The notes below the pieces were generated by a model. It made no database searches, was not told the origin of the DNA, and saw only the letters and a program-made list of their open reading frames with translations. Shown here in pieces: positions 43,063 through 53,934 of a stretch of 64,000 bases of DNA (its first letter is position 1; each line of letters opens with the position of its first letter). Both the position numbers and the translations under genes were made by a program. This stretch comes from Schizosaccharomyces osmophilus (taxonomy: Eukaryota > Ascomycota > Schizosaccharomycetes > Schizosaccharomycetales > Schizosaccharomycetaceae): assembly GCF_027921745.1 (NCBI RefSeq), contig NC_079238.1, positions 868,001 through 932,000 on the forward strand. The letters run 5' to 3'.

Positions 43063-44307
43063 ATGTCTTTGTCTACTAAGCTCGCTATCACCGATGTTGA
43101 TTTGAAGGGCAAGAATGTGTTGATGCGTGTCGACTTCAACGTCCCTTTGGACGGTGACCGCATTACCAACAACGCTCGTATTGTTGGTGCCCTCCCCACC
43201 ATTAAGTATGCCATTGAGCAACAACCCAAGGCTGTCATCTTGATGTCCCACTTGGGCCGCCCTAACGGCTCTCGTGTCGACAAGTACTCTATGAAGCCCG
43301 TCGCTGAAGAACTCACCAAGCTCTTGAACCGCGACGTCAAGTTCCTCAACGACTGTGTTGGCGCTGATGTCGAAAAGACCTGCAAGGAGGCCAACAACGG
43401 CCAAGTCATCCTTTTGGAGAACTTGCGTTTCCACATCGAGGAAGAAGGTTCCGCCAAGGTTGACGGCAACAAGGTCAAGGCCGACTCTGCTTCCGTCGAG
43501 TCTTTCCGTAAGTCTTTGACCGCTCTCGGTGACATTTTCGTCAACGACGCTTTCGGTACCGCTCACCGTGCTCACTCTTCCATGGTTGGTGTCGAGAAGA
43601 CCCGTGTCTCTGGTTTCCTCATGAAGAAGGAACTCGACTACTTCGCCAAGGCTTTGGAAAACCCTGCTCGCCCTTTCCTTGCCATCTTGGGTGGTGCTAA
43701 GGTTGCCGACAAGATCCAATTGATTGACAACCTCCTTGACAAGGTCAACCGCCTCATCATCTGTGGTGGTATGTCTTTCACCTTCTTGAAGGTTCTCAAG
43801 AACATGAAGATTGGTAACTCCCTCTTCGACGAAGCCGGTTCCAAGAACGTTCAAGGCATGATCGAAAAGGCCAAGAAGAACAATGTCGAAATCTTCCTCC
43901 CCATCGACTTCGTCACCGCCGACAAGTTCGACAAGGAAGCTAACACTGGCTCCGCCAACGCCGAACAAGGTATCCCTGACGGCTGGATGGGTTTGGACTG
44001 CGGTACCCAATCCTCCAAGCAATTTGATGAAGTCATCCAATCCTCCAAGACCATCGTCTGGAACGGTCCCGCTGGTGTCTTTGAATTCGAAAAGTTCGCT
44101 ACTGGTACCAAGACCATGCTCGACTCTTGTGTCAAGAGCGCCAATGCTGGTAACGCTGTCATCATTGGTGGTGGTGATACTGCTACTGCTGCTGTTAAGT
44201 ACGGTAAGGAGAACGACGTCTCTCACGTCTCCACTGGTGGTGGTGCTTCTCTCGAACTCTTGGAAGGTAAGGCCCTTCCCGGTGTTGTTGCCCTCTCCTC
44301 CAAGTAA
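43063..44307 (+). CDS. pgk1: Phosphoglycerate kinase Pgk1
   Basis: Cytosolic glycolytic enzyme transferring phosphate from 1,3-bisphosphoglycerate to ADP. Single exon, 414 aa, full family length. Substrate motifs are [18 protein letters not shown] and [13 protein letters not shown]; the hinge and nucleotide motifs are [51 protein letters not shown] and [19 protein letters not shown]. Codon use is strongly biased (AAG, GTC, TTG, GGT, many C-ending codons), unlike most neighbours, as expected for a very highly expressed gene. A minus-strand open frame of 424 codons across the gene is a shadow of this bias. Confidence 0.99.
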   Translation: MSLSTKLAITDVDLKGKNVLMRVDFNVPLDGDRITNNARIVGALPTIKYAIEQQPKAVILMSHLGRPNGSRVDKYSMKPVAEELTKLLNRDVKFLNDCVGADVEKTCKEANNGQVILLENLRFHIEEEGSAKVDGNKVKADSASVESFRKSLTALGDIFVNDAFGTAHRAHSSMVGVEKTRVSGFLMKKELDYFAKALENPARPFLAILGGAKVADKIQLIDNLLDKVNRLIICGGMSFTFLKVLKNMKIGNSLFDEAGSKNVQGMIEKAKKNNVEIFLPIDFVTADKFDKEANTGSANAEQGIPDGWMGLDCGTQSSKQFDEVIQSSKTIVWNGPAGVFEFEKFATGTKTMLDSCVKSANAGNAVIIGGGDTATAAVKYGKENDVSHVSTGGGASLELLEGKALPGVVALSSK

Positions 44308-45249
44308 ATTCCTTGAGAACATCTCAGCTCCTTCATCGTTTGTTTCCTTGGCATGCTAGCATCTTGGATTTGTAAATCAAAACACACAACGTATTTTTGG
44401 ATATAGGATGGTAGTTGTTTTGGAAATAGCCCGAACGGGTTTTGGGAATCTTTGATTTCCTCCTTTTGAAATGAATCGACTGTGGATAACCTGTTTAGGG
44501 TTTGGTGATGAGTATATGCATGTTGAAAATAATTGTTCCCTTGTTTATGTTTAATAAAAGAAATAGATATTTATGTACACATAAAGCCTTTTCTCCAAGT
44601 ATTTGAAGTAGTACAATAAAAGTATGAGTAGACCGCGTATTTCTGGTTGTCAACGCAGTGTCGAGTCGATGTTGATCATTTCGACCAATTCAAATTACAT
44701 CGTCCAAACCAGTCCTACTTAAAGTACTGTTTAACATTGAAAAGGTCTATAAAAGCTTGTAAACAGAAAAACAATGAAATTCTCTTTTTTCTTTTTCTCT
44801 TTTTCTCTGTTCCACCTTTCGTATGACCAAGTCGCATTTATCGGATAATGAACCCCAAGGTAGTGGAAGGATGTTGGAAGTAAGTTGGTAAATCAGAATT
44901 TGCAGACATTTCCTTCCTATACAAAGGTCAAAAATTTCTCCCAAAACAAACTTACAAAGGCTGTCCTGCAAGAGGTCAGCATTCAAAATCGCTTGTATTG
45001 GAAGGCGTAAAACTTTTCAAAAGGTTTTAAACATTTGGATTGATTATAATATTTTTTGAAATTTCAATATATTGGAAAGTTCTTCTTTTTCTTTCGTAGA
45101 AATACTTCTTGGAAAGGGGAATTGAAAACGAGGTTTGGACGACGGGATTCATTTGGTTTATTAGTTGTTTGTAGACTTTGTTTTAAAAGTCTTAGACTCA
45201 TATTTTATTACTCATTGGGATCATTTTTCATAATTCAAAAATTTCCACC
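44308..45249. other. Intergenic region between pgk1 and kap123
   Basis: 942 bp: pgk1 3' flank, then an AT-rich promoter for kap123. No further gene is seen. Confidence 0.5.
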
Positions 45250-48200
45250 ATGGACTCTCAATTTACTCTTGAATTGACTCAGTTGCTGTATCAGAGCACT
45301 GCTCCTGATACCACTCAAATCACAGAGGCTACTCGTGCCTTGGAAACAAAGTACTTGAAGGAACCTAGCTCTTTGTTGTCCTTGTTACACATTATGGGCA
45401 CATGCGAAAACTTTCAAGTCCGCCAGCTTGCAGCTATTGAAGCTCGTAAGCTGTGCCACAAGTATTGGCCCGATGTCCCTGCTGATGTACAAAATCAAGT
45501 TCGTGCCAACTTGTTGGAAATCACCATTAAAGAACCCGAGGGCATCGTATGCCATGCTTTTGGTCGTGTCATTGCTGCGTTGGCTAAAATGGATCTTCCC
45601 GACGGAAAATGGAATGATCTTTCTGGATTTTTGGTTCAAGCTGCCATGGATCCAAACGATTCCATTCGTGAAATGGCTATCTATGTTCTTTATTCCATTG
45701 CTGAAACCGTCGATTTGGACAGCAAGTTGCTCTTAGATTTTGTTCATTTGTTCTCTCGTACCATCACCGATTCTAGCCGTACTGTCCGAGTCACTTCCGT
45801 TCAAGGCTTGGGTGCCGTCGCTGAAGTTTTGGAATCCGATGACAAAAAGCTTTTGCATGCCTATCGTGATACCTTACCTAGCATGCTCATTGTTTTGCAA
45901 GACGTCGTTCAAGTTGGCGATGAAGATGCCTGCAAAACTGTCTTTGACGTTTTCAATACTTTCCTCATCGTCTCCGGCGCCATCATCTCTAAGGCCCTTG
46001 GAAATATCATTGAATTGATCACTGGCATCTCCACATCGAAGCAAGTTGATGGCGAAATTCGTTGTATGGCCTTGTCCTTCATCATTTCATGTATCCGCTT
46101 CAAGTCGCGTAAATTGCAAGCTCTCAAACTTGGCAAATCTTTAATCCTTTCCCTCATGCAAGTTGCTACTGAAGATACTACCGAAGATGCTGACGAGGAT
46201 TGCCCTGCCCGTCTTGCTTTACGTGCCATTGATCTTCTTTCCACCCACTTGTCTCCTACCCAAGTGTTCTATCCCATGTTGGAGGCAATCATGACTTTCT
46301 CTCAATCCCCCGATCCTGGTCACCGTAAGGCCGCTTTATTGTCCATCGGTGTCGCCGTCGAGGGTTCTTCCGAGTCCGTTGCTTCAAGCCTTCTTAACAT
46401 CTTTCCTCTTATTGTCAATGGCTTATGTGATGTTGACATGAACGTTCGTCAAGCTGCTCTCTTGGCTCTTAGTCAAATTGCCGTCGAAATTCCTATGGAG
46501 GTTTCAAAGCATCATGCTCAATTCTTGCCCCTCGTTTTCGAGTTGATGTCCACTCAAGGTGTTAAAGTTGGAAAGTCTGCTTGTAACTGTATTGACGCTT
46601 TGCTTGAAGGTCTTGACAGAGCTGAAATTAGTGGTTATATGCCCATGCTTATGGAACGTCTTGTTGGTCTTTTAGACTCCAATGTCACCGCTGACATCAA
46701 AAGTTGTGTTGCTGCCGCCATTGGCTCCGCCGCTTTTGCTGCTCAAGAAGACTTTTTGCCCTATTTTGAACGTACCATGGCTAGCTTGTCCAACTGCTTA
46801 CACACATCTGATGATGATGAGGGTTATGAACTTCGCGGTACCGTTATGGATACTTTGGGTGCTATTGCTAATGCCGTCGGTAAGCAAGCTTTTTTGCCTT
46901 TCACCGAACAGCTCATTCAATTAGCTTATGAAGGTATCCAAATTGATCATTCTCGTCTCCGCGAATGCTCATTTTGCTTCTATGCTGTTTTGGCTCGTGT
47001 CTACAAGGAAGAATTTGCTCCCTTCCTACCTCACATCGTGCCAGCCTTGTTCAAATCTCTTGACCAGGATGAATCTGATGTCTTAAGTGAAAAGGTCGGC
47101 GCCCCTAGTGCCGATGAAATCGGTCAATTGCTCGAGTCCTCTGAAGGCAACGACGAAGAAGATGACGAAGAATTAGAAAAGGCTATGGGTGTAAACTCGG
47201 CTATTGCTATGGAGAAGGAGATCGCTGCTGATGCTTTGGGTGAAATTTGCACTTATGTCGGTGCTCCTTTTGCCGAATACCTTGAGCCTACTGTCGAAAA
47301 GTTGGTTTCCTCTACTACTCACTTTTATGAAGGTGTTCGAAAGTCTTCTTTGACCAGCTTATGGCGTTGTGCTACTACTTTCTATAGAGTTTGCAACTTA
47401 CCCCAATGGAAAGCTGGATTGCCTTTGCAAGTTCCAGTTCCTGATGCCGTACAAAACATTTTTGCTGCTGTTAGAAAATGCTCTTTCGATACTTTGGACG
47501 AAGAATATGAAAAGACCGTCGCTACCGATATCCTTCGTAACCTTGCCGAAGCCATTAAGACATGCGGTCCTGTTGTTTTAGGCGATGATTATCCCAAGAT
47601 TTGCGAAATTGTTATGGAAGTACTTCAAAAACAACATATTGTCCAAGCTGGTGATATCTTTGATGAAGACTTTGAAGAGGAAGATGTTGTTAGTAACGAA
47701 GAAGTTGACGATACTGAACAAGATGCTATGTTTATCGATTCTGCTTGCGATGTTGTCATTGCCCTTTCAATGGCCTTGGCTGAATCCTTCGTGGAGTCTT
47801 TTCAAATATTCTTCCCTCATATCGTTAAATATTATTCAAGCAACAACGGTACTGAACGTGCTATGGCTGTTGCTTGCATAGGTGAAGTTGCTGGAGGTAT
47901 TGAATCTGCTATTACACCTTTCACTGCTGATGTTTTCACATTATTTATGACTGCTTTAGAAGATCCCGAGGGAGAAGTTCGCAGCAATGCTGCTTACTCG
48001 ATGGGTTTGTTATGTCAATTCTCTACTGAAAATCTTTCTTCTGAGTACCTCAACATTCTTCAAAAACTCCAACCTTTCTTTACCCAAGAAATCTTCCGTA
48101 CTGCTCTTGATAATGCTATCGGTTGTATTTCTCGTTTAATCTTGCATAATCAAAATGCTATTCCTTTGGATCAGGTCTTACCCATTGTCTTGTCCAAGCT

Positions 48201-48453
48201 TCCTTTGAAGGAAGATTACTTAGAAAACGCACCCTTATACTACATGATTCTTCATCTTTACCGTCAAAAGAACCCTATTCTGTTGCAACATTTGGGTGAT
48301 TTAATTCCTGTCTTTGCATCTGTTTTGACGGGACCTGCCGAGCAGCTCAATGCTGAGTTACGTGCCCAGCTTATAAACTTACTTAAGGAGATTGCTCCCG
48401 AATTCCAAACTCTCATTTCTACATTCCCTCATTTGGTTGCTTTATTACAGTAA
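45250..48453 (+). CDS. kap123: Importin beta family karyopherin Kap123
   Basis: Nuclear import receptor for ribosomal proteins and histones. Single exon, 1067 aa. The N-terminal part (LLYQSTAPDTTQITEATRAL) starts the importin-beta Ran-binding HEAT array, and HEAT repeats continue to the C terminus (for example DVDMNVRQAALLALSQIAVE, YEGVRKSSLTSLWRC, GEVRSNAAYSMGLLCQF). Two acidic loops (EGNDEEDDEELEKAMG near 634, EDFEEEDVVSNEEVDDTEQD near 810) match the cargo-binding acidic regions of the family. The ATG lies in CCACCATGG, a strong context. Follows pgk1 in the same direction, as I recall for SPBC14F5.04c/.03c. Confidence 0.96.
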   Translation: MDSQFTLELTQLLYQSTAPDTTQITEATRALETKYLKEPSSLLSLLHIMGTCENFQVRQLAAIEARKLCHKYWPDVPADVQNQVRANLLEITIKEPEGIVCHAFGRVIAALAKMDLPDGKWNDLSGFLVQAAMDPNDSIREMAIYVLYSIAETVDLDSKLLLDFVHLFSRTITDSSRTVRVTSVQGLGAVAEVLESDDKKLLHAYRDTLPSMLIVLQDVVQVGDEDACKTVFDVFNTFLIVSGAIISKALGNIIELITGISTSKQVDGEIRCMALSFIISCIRFKSRKLQALKLGKSLILSLMQVATEDTTEDADEDCPARLALRAIDLLSTHLSPTQVFYPMLEAIMTFSQSPDPGHRKAALLSIGVAVEGSSESVASSLLNIFPLIVNGLCDVDMNVRQAALLALSQIAVEIPMEVSKHHAQFLPLVFELMSTQGVKVGKSACNCIDALLEGLDRAEISGYMPMLMERLVGLLDSNVTADIKSCVAAAIGSAAFAAQEDFLPYFERTMASLSNCLHTSDDDEGYELRGTVMDTLGAIANAVGKQAFLPFTEQLIQLAYEGIQIDHSRLRECSFCFYAVLARVYKEEFAPFLPHIVPALFKSLDQDESDVLSEKVGAPSADEIGQLLESSEGNDEEDDEELEKAMGVNSAIAMEKEIAADALGEICTYVGAPFAEYLEPTVEKLVSSTTHFYEGVRKSSLTSLWRCATTFYRVCNLPQWKAGLPLQVPVPDAVQNIFAAVRKCSFDTLDEEYEKTVATDILRNLAEAIKTCGPVVLGDDYPKICEIVMEVLQKQHIVQAGDIFDEDFEEEDVVSNEEVDDTEQDAMFIDSACDVVIALSMALAESFVESFQIFFPHIVKYYSSNNGTERAMAVACIGEVAGGIESAITPFTADVFTLFMTALEDPEGEVRSNAAYSMGLLCQFSTENLSSEYLNILQKLQPFFTQEIFRTALDNAIGCISRLILHNQNAIPLDQVLPIVLSKLPLKEDYLENAPLYYMILHLYRQKNPILLQHLGDLIPVFASVLTGPAEQLNAELRAQLINLLKEIAPEFQTLISTFPHLVALLQ

Positions 48454-48613
48454 TGTGCTTTTTTACAGTAATGGACTTTTGTTTTCTTTCTGTGGATTGT
48501 TATTTTGGTATTTTAATATTAGGATAGGTTTAACAAGGGTATTCTAAATCGATGCCATTGAATAATTTAATTGCTTCTAGGTGTACATATTAAGGTAAAA
48601 GAAAGGTTAAAAT

Positions 48614-50564
48614 TCATGACTCAACAATGATTTGTAGGGCCTCCGATAGTCCCCTAGGCTTCTGATGATGTCGATGAACGTCTTTCACAGTTATGGAGGA
48701 CAAGTCATAAGACCCGGGCCTGTAGGCAAGAAATTGTAATTCAAAATCTTTTTCGCATTTCGGCGAAATAATCCCAGTATGGAAATTGGTAGTGGAAGCA
48801 ATTAGACCTGGAAGCTTGATAATTTGATCAGGCTTGGTTGGAGGAAATGAAGATAACCCATCATTTATTTTGGAATTGTTGGCTTCATTGTTATCATTAA
48901 TGAAAAACTCGTCGTAACTATAGAGTGGAACTTGCACGACAAGTTCTATAGGTACGTCTGAAGGGTTATACAAGTTGATACTGACTGGAAAGGTGGTGCC
49001 AGCTTTCACGTAGGAAGGGACGGTTGCAGACACATCAAGCAAATTCAATAGCGTCGTCGGAGTTGTCATCGATTCATTACTAGATATTTGCTTAGAATGT
49101 TTATGCAGATGATTCTTTCGCATAACAAACATCGTGGGATGCTTATATAAAAACGGCATACCATGCACATAAGCTCCGTTGAGTTTTCGCACAATAGTTC
49201 CTTCGCAAACACATTCAATTTCAATTCTATAAGCGGATGGTTGTAATTTCATTTGATAAACGATAGAAAACAAGTCGGAGCCTGTTAGTGTTGCGTTGAA
49301 ACCATCATCATATTTTGGACCCAAAAGGGAAAGGCTCGAAGAGGTTGATTTAGACGTAAAGTTTTTAAGAATGAAGCTATGGCAGGAAGTATCCGGTGCA
49401 AGTATGCAAGTGATATACTGATTTACCTCATTGATCATATAAGCGTTTAACTTTATCAAAACTGGGATAGCACAATTAAAATAGCGCTTTCTTGAAATGT
49501 AATTTGGATGTGATTTCGTGTCGTCCATCTGAATGTTTCCGGATATATACGAAGCTGGAAGGAGTGGTGGATTCGCTTGAAACCGAGCATCATTAGAAAG
49601 AGATCCCAGAATGTTGTAGTCTATATCAGCATCTGTTATATAATCATCATTTCCATTATAAGAAGACATGTCTCTTGTAGCATCTGATTCCGATTCTAAT
49701 GAACTTTGGCTTGAGTTTTGATGACTGCCTTCATTATTGACGTAAATTTCTAGCTTATGATCCGGAAAAGAAAAGTTATCTAATTTGTAAGAATACTAAC
49801 CCCAATAGTTGACTTCTTACCTAGCTTTATGAGACATGAAAGGAGTTTGTATTCTCTCTCATTGTTGATCCAATTCAGAGCCGTTGAATCCTTTGTCGTA
49901 GAAGTAAAAGCTCTCGTTTTTCGAAAGTTGGTTGATGAATTCGAACGATTGCTGGAGGAGTTGCTGTACAAATTTCCCTCAATGTTGAATTTATCAAAAG
50001 CTTGATCGAATTTTACGTGTAAAGGCTTCGAAACAACAACATTTACGTAGAAGGATTCGCCTACGGTTATCTGTTAATATAAAAAATACACTCTTCTTGC
50101 ATACCATAGTATAGCTTCAAGTGATCACTTTGTGTATAGTAGTTTTCCAAAGAATTCAATTCATGTTCTTTAATAGGCGAAAAAGAAATAAAAAAATCGA
50201 GTCTTATAGCTTCTTCTTGCATTAAATAATAGATTTTGGCATAGATAGAAGTCAAAAATTTAGTTCCAGTTTCAAACGAAGAAGAGCAATAGTCAGAAAG
50301 TAAAACTGGGTTTGCTTCCTTTTTATCGAAAAAAAAGGAGATACTTCGAATATATCATATTTTCATTTTTGATTTATTTATTCAATGTTTCCTTGCTAAA
50401 CTTCTTACTGATTTACCGGTTTTGAACAGAGCAGGTTGATTGATAAGATTACTTGTAATTAAAATAGTAATTTAATAACAAATTAATAGAGAAATCGTTT
50501 TAGTTAAATTTGTTCTTCATGCTACTCACCAATCTAATCGTATAATACTGCTTTCTTCTTCCAT
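48614..50564 (-). CDS. TRAPPC13/Trs65-like TRAPP complex subunit (tentative)
   Basis: Five exons (minus): 50564-50530, 50451-50409, 50318-50105, 50060-49821 and 49779-48614 give 565 aa, all joins in frame. The start MEEESSIIRLDCNLINQPAL resembles the strand that opens TRAPPC13. YYGESFYVNVVVSKPLHVKF recalls the family GETF and KPLDVK motifs but is shorter. The C-terminal part is beta-rich and Ig-like (VPSYVKAGTTFPVSINLYNP, then YRPGSYDLSSITVKD), as in TRAPPC13/Trs65. If right, it acts in TRAPPII/III at the Golgi. Sequence support is weak and by eye. The exon 3-4 acceptor (CCGTAG at 50061) skips a branch-proximal ACAG. Confidence 0.5.
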
Positions 50565-51012
50565 TAGATGTCACAAAGACGCTTTTAGTCCTAAAAGTTT
50601 TATTCATTTCCACATATCTAGCATTGAATGCACAGTTAATGGCTCCCTTTGGTATCCTTCAAATAATACATAATGTTTACTTGTAAATGCAACATCGGCA
50701 TTCGGTGTCGAACGAAGACTCAAAAGTAAGTGACTTATATTGTAAGCTTTAGACATTGCATATGGTTTTTTGATGAGTATTCAAGCCGTTTTGCTCAGAA
50801 ACCGATTTTTTCCTTCTTCCTCTAAAGAAAGCATTGACTACCCAACCCATGTAATTCATTAAAGAATCAATAAGAGCATATTCGAAAAAAATTTATAGAT
50901 CATTCCCTTGTATTAATTTCATTCTGCGCTCATATAACAAACGTTTGATCATGACCCATTGCGGCATAATATATAAGGTTTCCAAGCTGAGTATACGAAC
51001 AATTCAATCATA
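50565..51012. other. Intergenic region
   Basis: Promoter of the TRAPPC13-like gene and 3' flank of the next leftward gene. No other feature is seen. Confidence 0.45.
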
Positions 51013-51858
51013 CTATAGTACAACAGAAGATTCTGTATGGGTCTCTACGTGCATTTCCCATGAAATATCCTCAAATCTTCCTAAAGCATGCTTTGGATAT
51101 CGAAAACTTAACCACTCGTTCCAGAGGCTTTTTTCCTGAAGTGTTAGTTGCTCCCATCTTTTTTGAAAATTACATCTCAGTTGTTCAGCAATGACTGCTA
51201 CTTGTTGCTCAAACTTCACGGGGCATGAAAATTGAAGAAATGGTGACAAGCGGAAATTACACTTCTTAAAGGCGGCTATCATCCTATAAATATTTAATGG
51301 CTCTTTGGAAAGACCATTGTCATGCGATTCATCATTTGAACAAAAGTGATAAGTTGCTCCATAATTTAATAAGCATCCCGTTAATGCAGTAATTGAACAT
51401 ACCTCTTTCACTTTTGACTGCACTGGAGAATGATCAAATTTCCATGTGAAAGCAGGGACTTGGATTGTAATCATCTTCTCGTTTCTATCCAGGTTTAGCA
51501 ATGTATTTACATACAAAGTCAATTTTTGCTCTAACTTCTCACTCCGGTATTTTTGGGGTAAAGTAATTACAAGAGGCCATAATTCTTTTGTTTCCGCGTA
51601 TTCTTTCCAGCAGCTCACGTTTACAAAGAATGTTTGTTCAATGGGCTCCAAGAAATGTACAGCTTGAACATTAGGATGACCTAAAAAGTCAAGAAAAGAT
51701 TGAATAAATTCTCGATCTAAGAGGACACAATCAACCAAATAACTTGTTTTTATCCCAATAATCACAGGTAAAACTCCGTCGATCAACTGAAGTGCAGTAC
51801 CATAAGTAAATCCTTTCGTTTTCAGGTATCTGTGCACTTCATATATGCTTCTTTTCAT
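51013..51858 (-). CDS. Conserved-looking protein of unknown family
   Basis: Single open frame of 281 aa that I could not place in a family. It is a compact, non-repetitive globular-looking sequence with alternating hydrophobic strands (LQLIDGVLPVIIGIKTSYLV, DCVLLDREFIQSFLDFLG, TFFVNVSCWKEYAETKELWP) and no signal peptide or membrane segment. The C-terminal stretch (RWEQLTLQEKSLWNEWLSFR) is helical. Length, composition and an uninterrupted frame in AT-rich DNA support a real gene. Its position between the kap123 block and ppk22 gives no functional clue. Confidence 0.7.
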   Translation of the reverse strand: MKRSIYEVHRYLKTKGFTYGTALQLIDGVLPVIIGIKTSYLVDCVLLDREFIQSFLDFLGHPNVQAVHFLEPIEQTFFVNVSCWKEYAETKELWPLVITLPQKYRSEKLEQKLTLYVNTLLNLDRNEKMITIQVPAFTWKFDHSPVQSKVKEVCSITALTGCLLNYGATYHFCSNDESHDNGLSKEPLNIYRMIAAFKKCNFRLSPFLQFSCPVKFEQQVAVIAEQLRCNFQKRWEQLTLQEKSLWNEWLSFRYPKHALGRFEDISWEMHVETHTESSVVL

Positions 51859-52362
51859 AATATTATATATCTAAAAATCTATACGATAAATGAAACTTAG
51901 CATCCGTCAATTCTTCATTTGGTCAATTACAAGTTCCAGTAAGGCTGCAGAATGAATTCCCCCGACTGTTCAAAAAAAAGTGATTCTAAAACCTACGAGC
52001 TTAAGAAAAAATCAAATCTAAGACATTTATCTGAATACGAAAAAAGGTGTATAGCAAATACTTTGAAGAATATTGAGAAACATAAAAATTTGACAACATG
52101 AGGCGACCCATATTGGGAAAAGAAGCTTGTCCTAAATAACTATAGAAACACAAACATCAAAATTTTGGTTTTAAAGGATATGTATGGCATGATATCCTGT
52201 TTTATGTGACCAACAGAAGAAAATAGTATATATAAATACAAACTTGACATAAACAAAAAGTATTTTTTGGAGATTTCACGACATAAAAGTAAAACCATAC
52301 TAGAAATAAAAATGAACCTTGACATAAAAGTAAATATTAAATAAAAGGCGAACATAAATAAT
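51859..52362. other. Intergenic region upstream of the unknown gene
   Basis: Very AT-rich 504 bp holding the promoter of the unknown gene and the ppk22 3' flank. Nothing else is seen. Confidence 0.45.
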
Positions 52363-53934
52363 TTACTCGTCTCCTGCATGATGAAGTGTAACAGAACTGA
52401 ACCCAGTAAAAGGATTCTCAACTTCGGGAATTGGAGTAGCCGAATGCATATCAACTGCAGGAAGATTGGATGAAATCAAGTATTGAGAGTTTAAATGATC
52501 AATACTGTCCGGTGCTTCGGGGAGCCCTGAAGTCTTTGATACAGCTTCCATACCCTCTTGGATATTTGGCACAATCGGAGGCTTCATGCTGCGTAAGAGT
52601 GCCCATTGGATATCACGGAAGAATGGATGTTCTTTGATATCGGATGCGCCAGCTACAGAACCATAGCGCTTAGTTTCGTCTTTAATCAGTAGTCGCCTAA
52701 TCAAATTTTTGCATGTACTCGATACATTAGGGGCTGCACTATATTCAGGAAAGTTCACGTCCGCATACAGAATGTTTGAAAATGTGGCATGTCTGTTTTT
52801 CCCCTTAAATGGAGTAGTACCATACAAAATTTCGTACAAGAAAATCCCTAGAGTCCACCAGTCAACTGCTACGGTATGGCCACAGCTTCTAATCATTTCT
52901 GGCGCAATGTATTCTTCAGTTCCAACAAAAGAGTTTGTACGGTAAACAGAAAAGTATGAATTTGTGTCCAAGGCTGGTTTGTCATGGGAAAAGGTAGAGT
53001 GCTTTGTCACAAGCATCCGTGGATGAGTTTCAGTACTGATAGGTTTTGACAGATCAAAATCGGACAACATGATATGTCCGGATTGATGTAAAAGAATGTT
53101 TTCGGGCTTCAAATCTCGATAAATAAAGCCCATCAGATGAAGATACTCAAGCGCGAGCGTTACTTCAGCTGCATAGAAGCAAGCACTTTTCTCGGGTAAG
53201 ATATGGCCAGGAAGTGAATGAAGTGCGCGAAAAAACTCCCCGCCAGCACAGTACTCCATGCATAAATAAAGATGATCTTTGGATTGAAATGCATGATAAA
53301 GAGTGACAATGAATGGGTGGTTGCTTTTTGTAAGAATCTCTTGTTCGGCCAAAACGCGTTGAACTTTTCGTCGTTTGATCATTTCGGCTTTGCTTAAAAT
53401 TTTCATCGCAAACAATCGATTGTTGCTTTTTTGCTTTACCAAATACACCTTTCCAACATCTCCTTGACCCAATAGTCGGACTTTTTCAAAACTTTGTGGC
53501 GTAACTTCAACCCTACTTACTTTTGTACTGTTTCCAGAGTATGTACGCTTGCTATATTCGGTTGGTCCAAATATATAGTTTGCTGGATTTTTTAAGGTCT
53601 TAATTTGCGCTTTCTTCATGTTGGAGGTATTCACTGGCGGCTTCGACGGAGCTTCCATTCCTTCATGAGAATCTGGAGCTGACGATATTCTCCGGAGAAC
53701 TGGCTTTTGATCTAAAAAGCTATCACTACCATTGGCAATGCCCTCCATATAACTCTCATCTGAATGTTCAGGCGATTTGGGCTGAGACGAATTTTGGTAG
53801 CTCGTAGATACGGTCACCGCTCGATTACGACGAAAGTGAAACAAATTCTTTAATTTATCAGAGAGATGAGAAGAAGAATTTCTCGGGTCGTTCGAAAAGG
53901 ACTCTTTGTCTCGAATTTCGCTTTTACGCATCAT
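52363..53934 (-). CDS. ppk22: AGC serine/threonine kinase Ppk22 (Nrc2/flippase-kinase type)
   Basis: AGC kinase related to yeast Fpk1/Kin82 and Neurospora Nrc-2, which control lipid flippases and polar growth. Single exon, 523 aa. The N terminus (1-145) is Ser-rich and holds possible phosphorylation sites (RRISSAP). Kinase domain about 150-435: Gly loop GQGDVGKV at 156-163, Lys178 in AMKIL, catalytic YRDLKPEN at 272-279, DFD at 292-294 in place of DFG (usual for this subfamily), activation segment [13 protein letters not shown], and an insert between DFD and that segment, also typical. A hydrophobic-motif-like ENPFTGFSS lies near the C terminus. Confidence 0.94.
   Translation of the reverse strand: MMRKSEIRDKESFSNDPRNSSSHLSDKLKNLFHFRRNRAVTVSTSYQNSSQPKSPEHSDESYMEGIANGSDSFLDQKPVLRRISSAPDSHEGMEAPSKPPVNTSNMKKAQIKTLKNPANYIFGPTEYSKRTYSGNSTKVSRVEVTPQSFEKVRLLGQGDVGKVYLVKQKSNNRLFAMKILSKAEMIKRRKVQRVLAEQEILTKSNHPFIVTLYHAFQSKDHLYLCMEYCAGGEFFRALHSLPGHILPEKSACFYAAEVTLALEYLHLMGFIYRDLKPENILLHQSGHIMLSDFDLSKPISTETHPRMLVTKHSTFSHDKPALDTNSYFSVYRTNSFVGTEEYIAPEMIRSCGHTVAVDWWTLGIFLYEILYGTTPFKGKNRHATFSNILYADVNFPEYSAAPNVSSTCKNLIRRLLIKDETKRYGSVAGASDIKEHPFFRDIQWALLRSMKPPIVPNIQEGMEAVSKTSGLPEAPDSIDHLNSQYLISSNLPAVDMHSATPIPEVENPFTGFSSVTLHHAGDE

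Noticed and set aside
43048-44322. Long minus-strand frame opposite pgk1 as a gene
   Set aside because: Its composition mirrors the biased codons of pgk1 and it has no family resemblance; pgk1 is certain.
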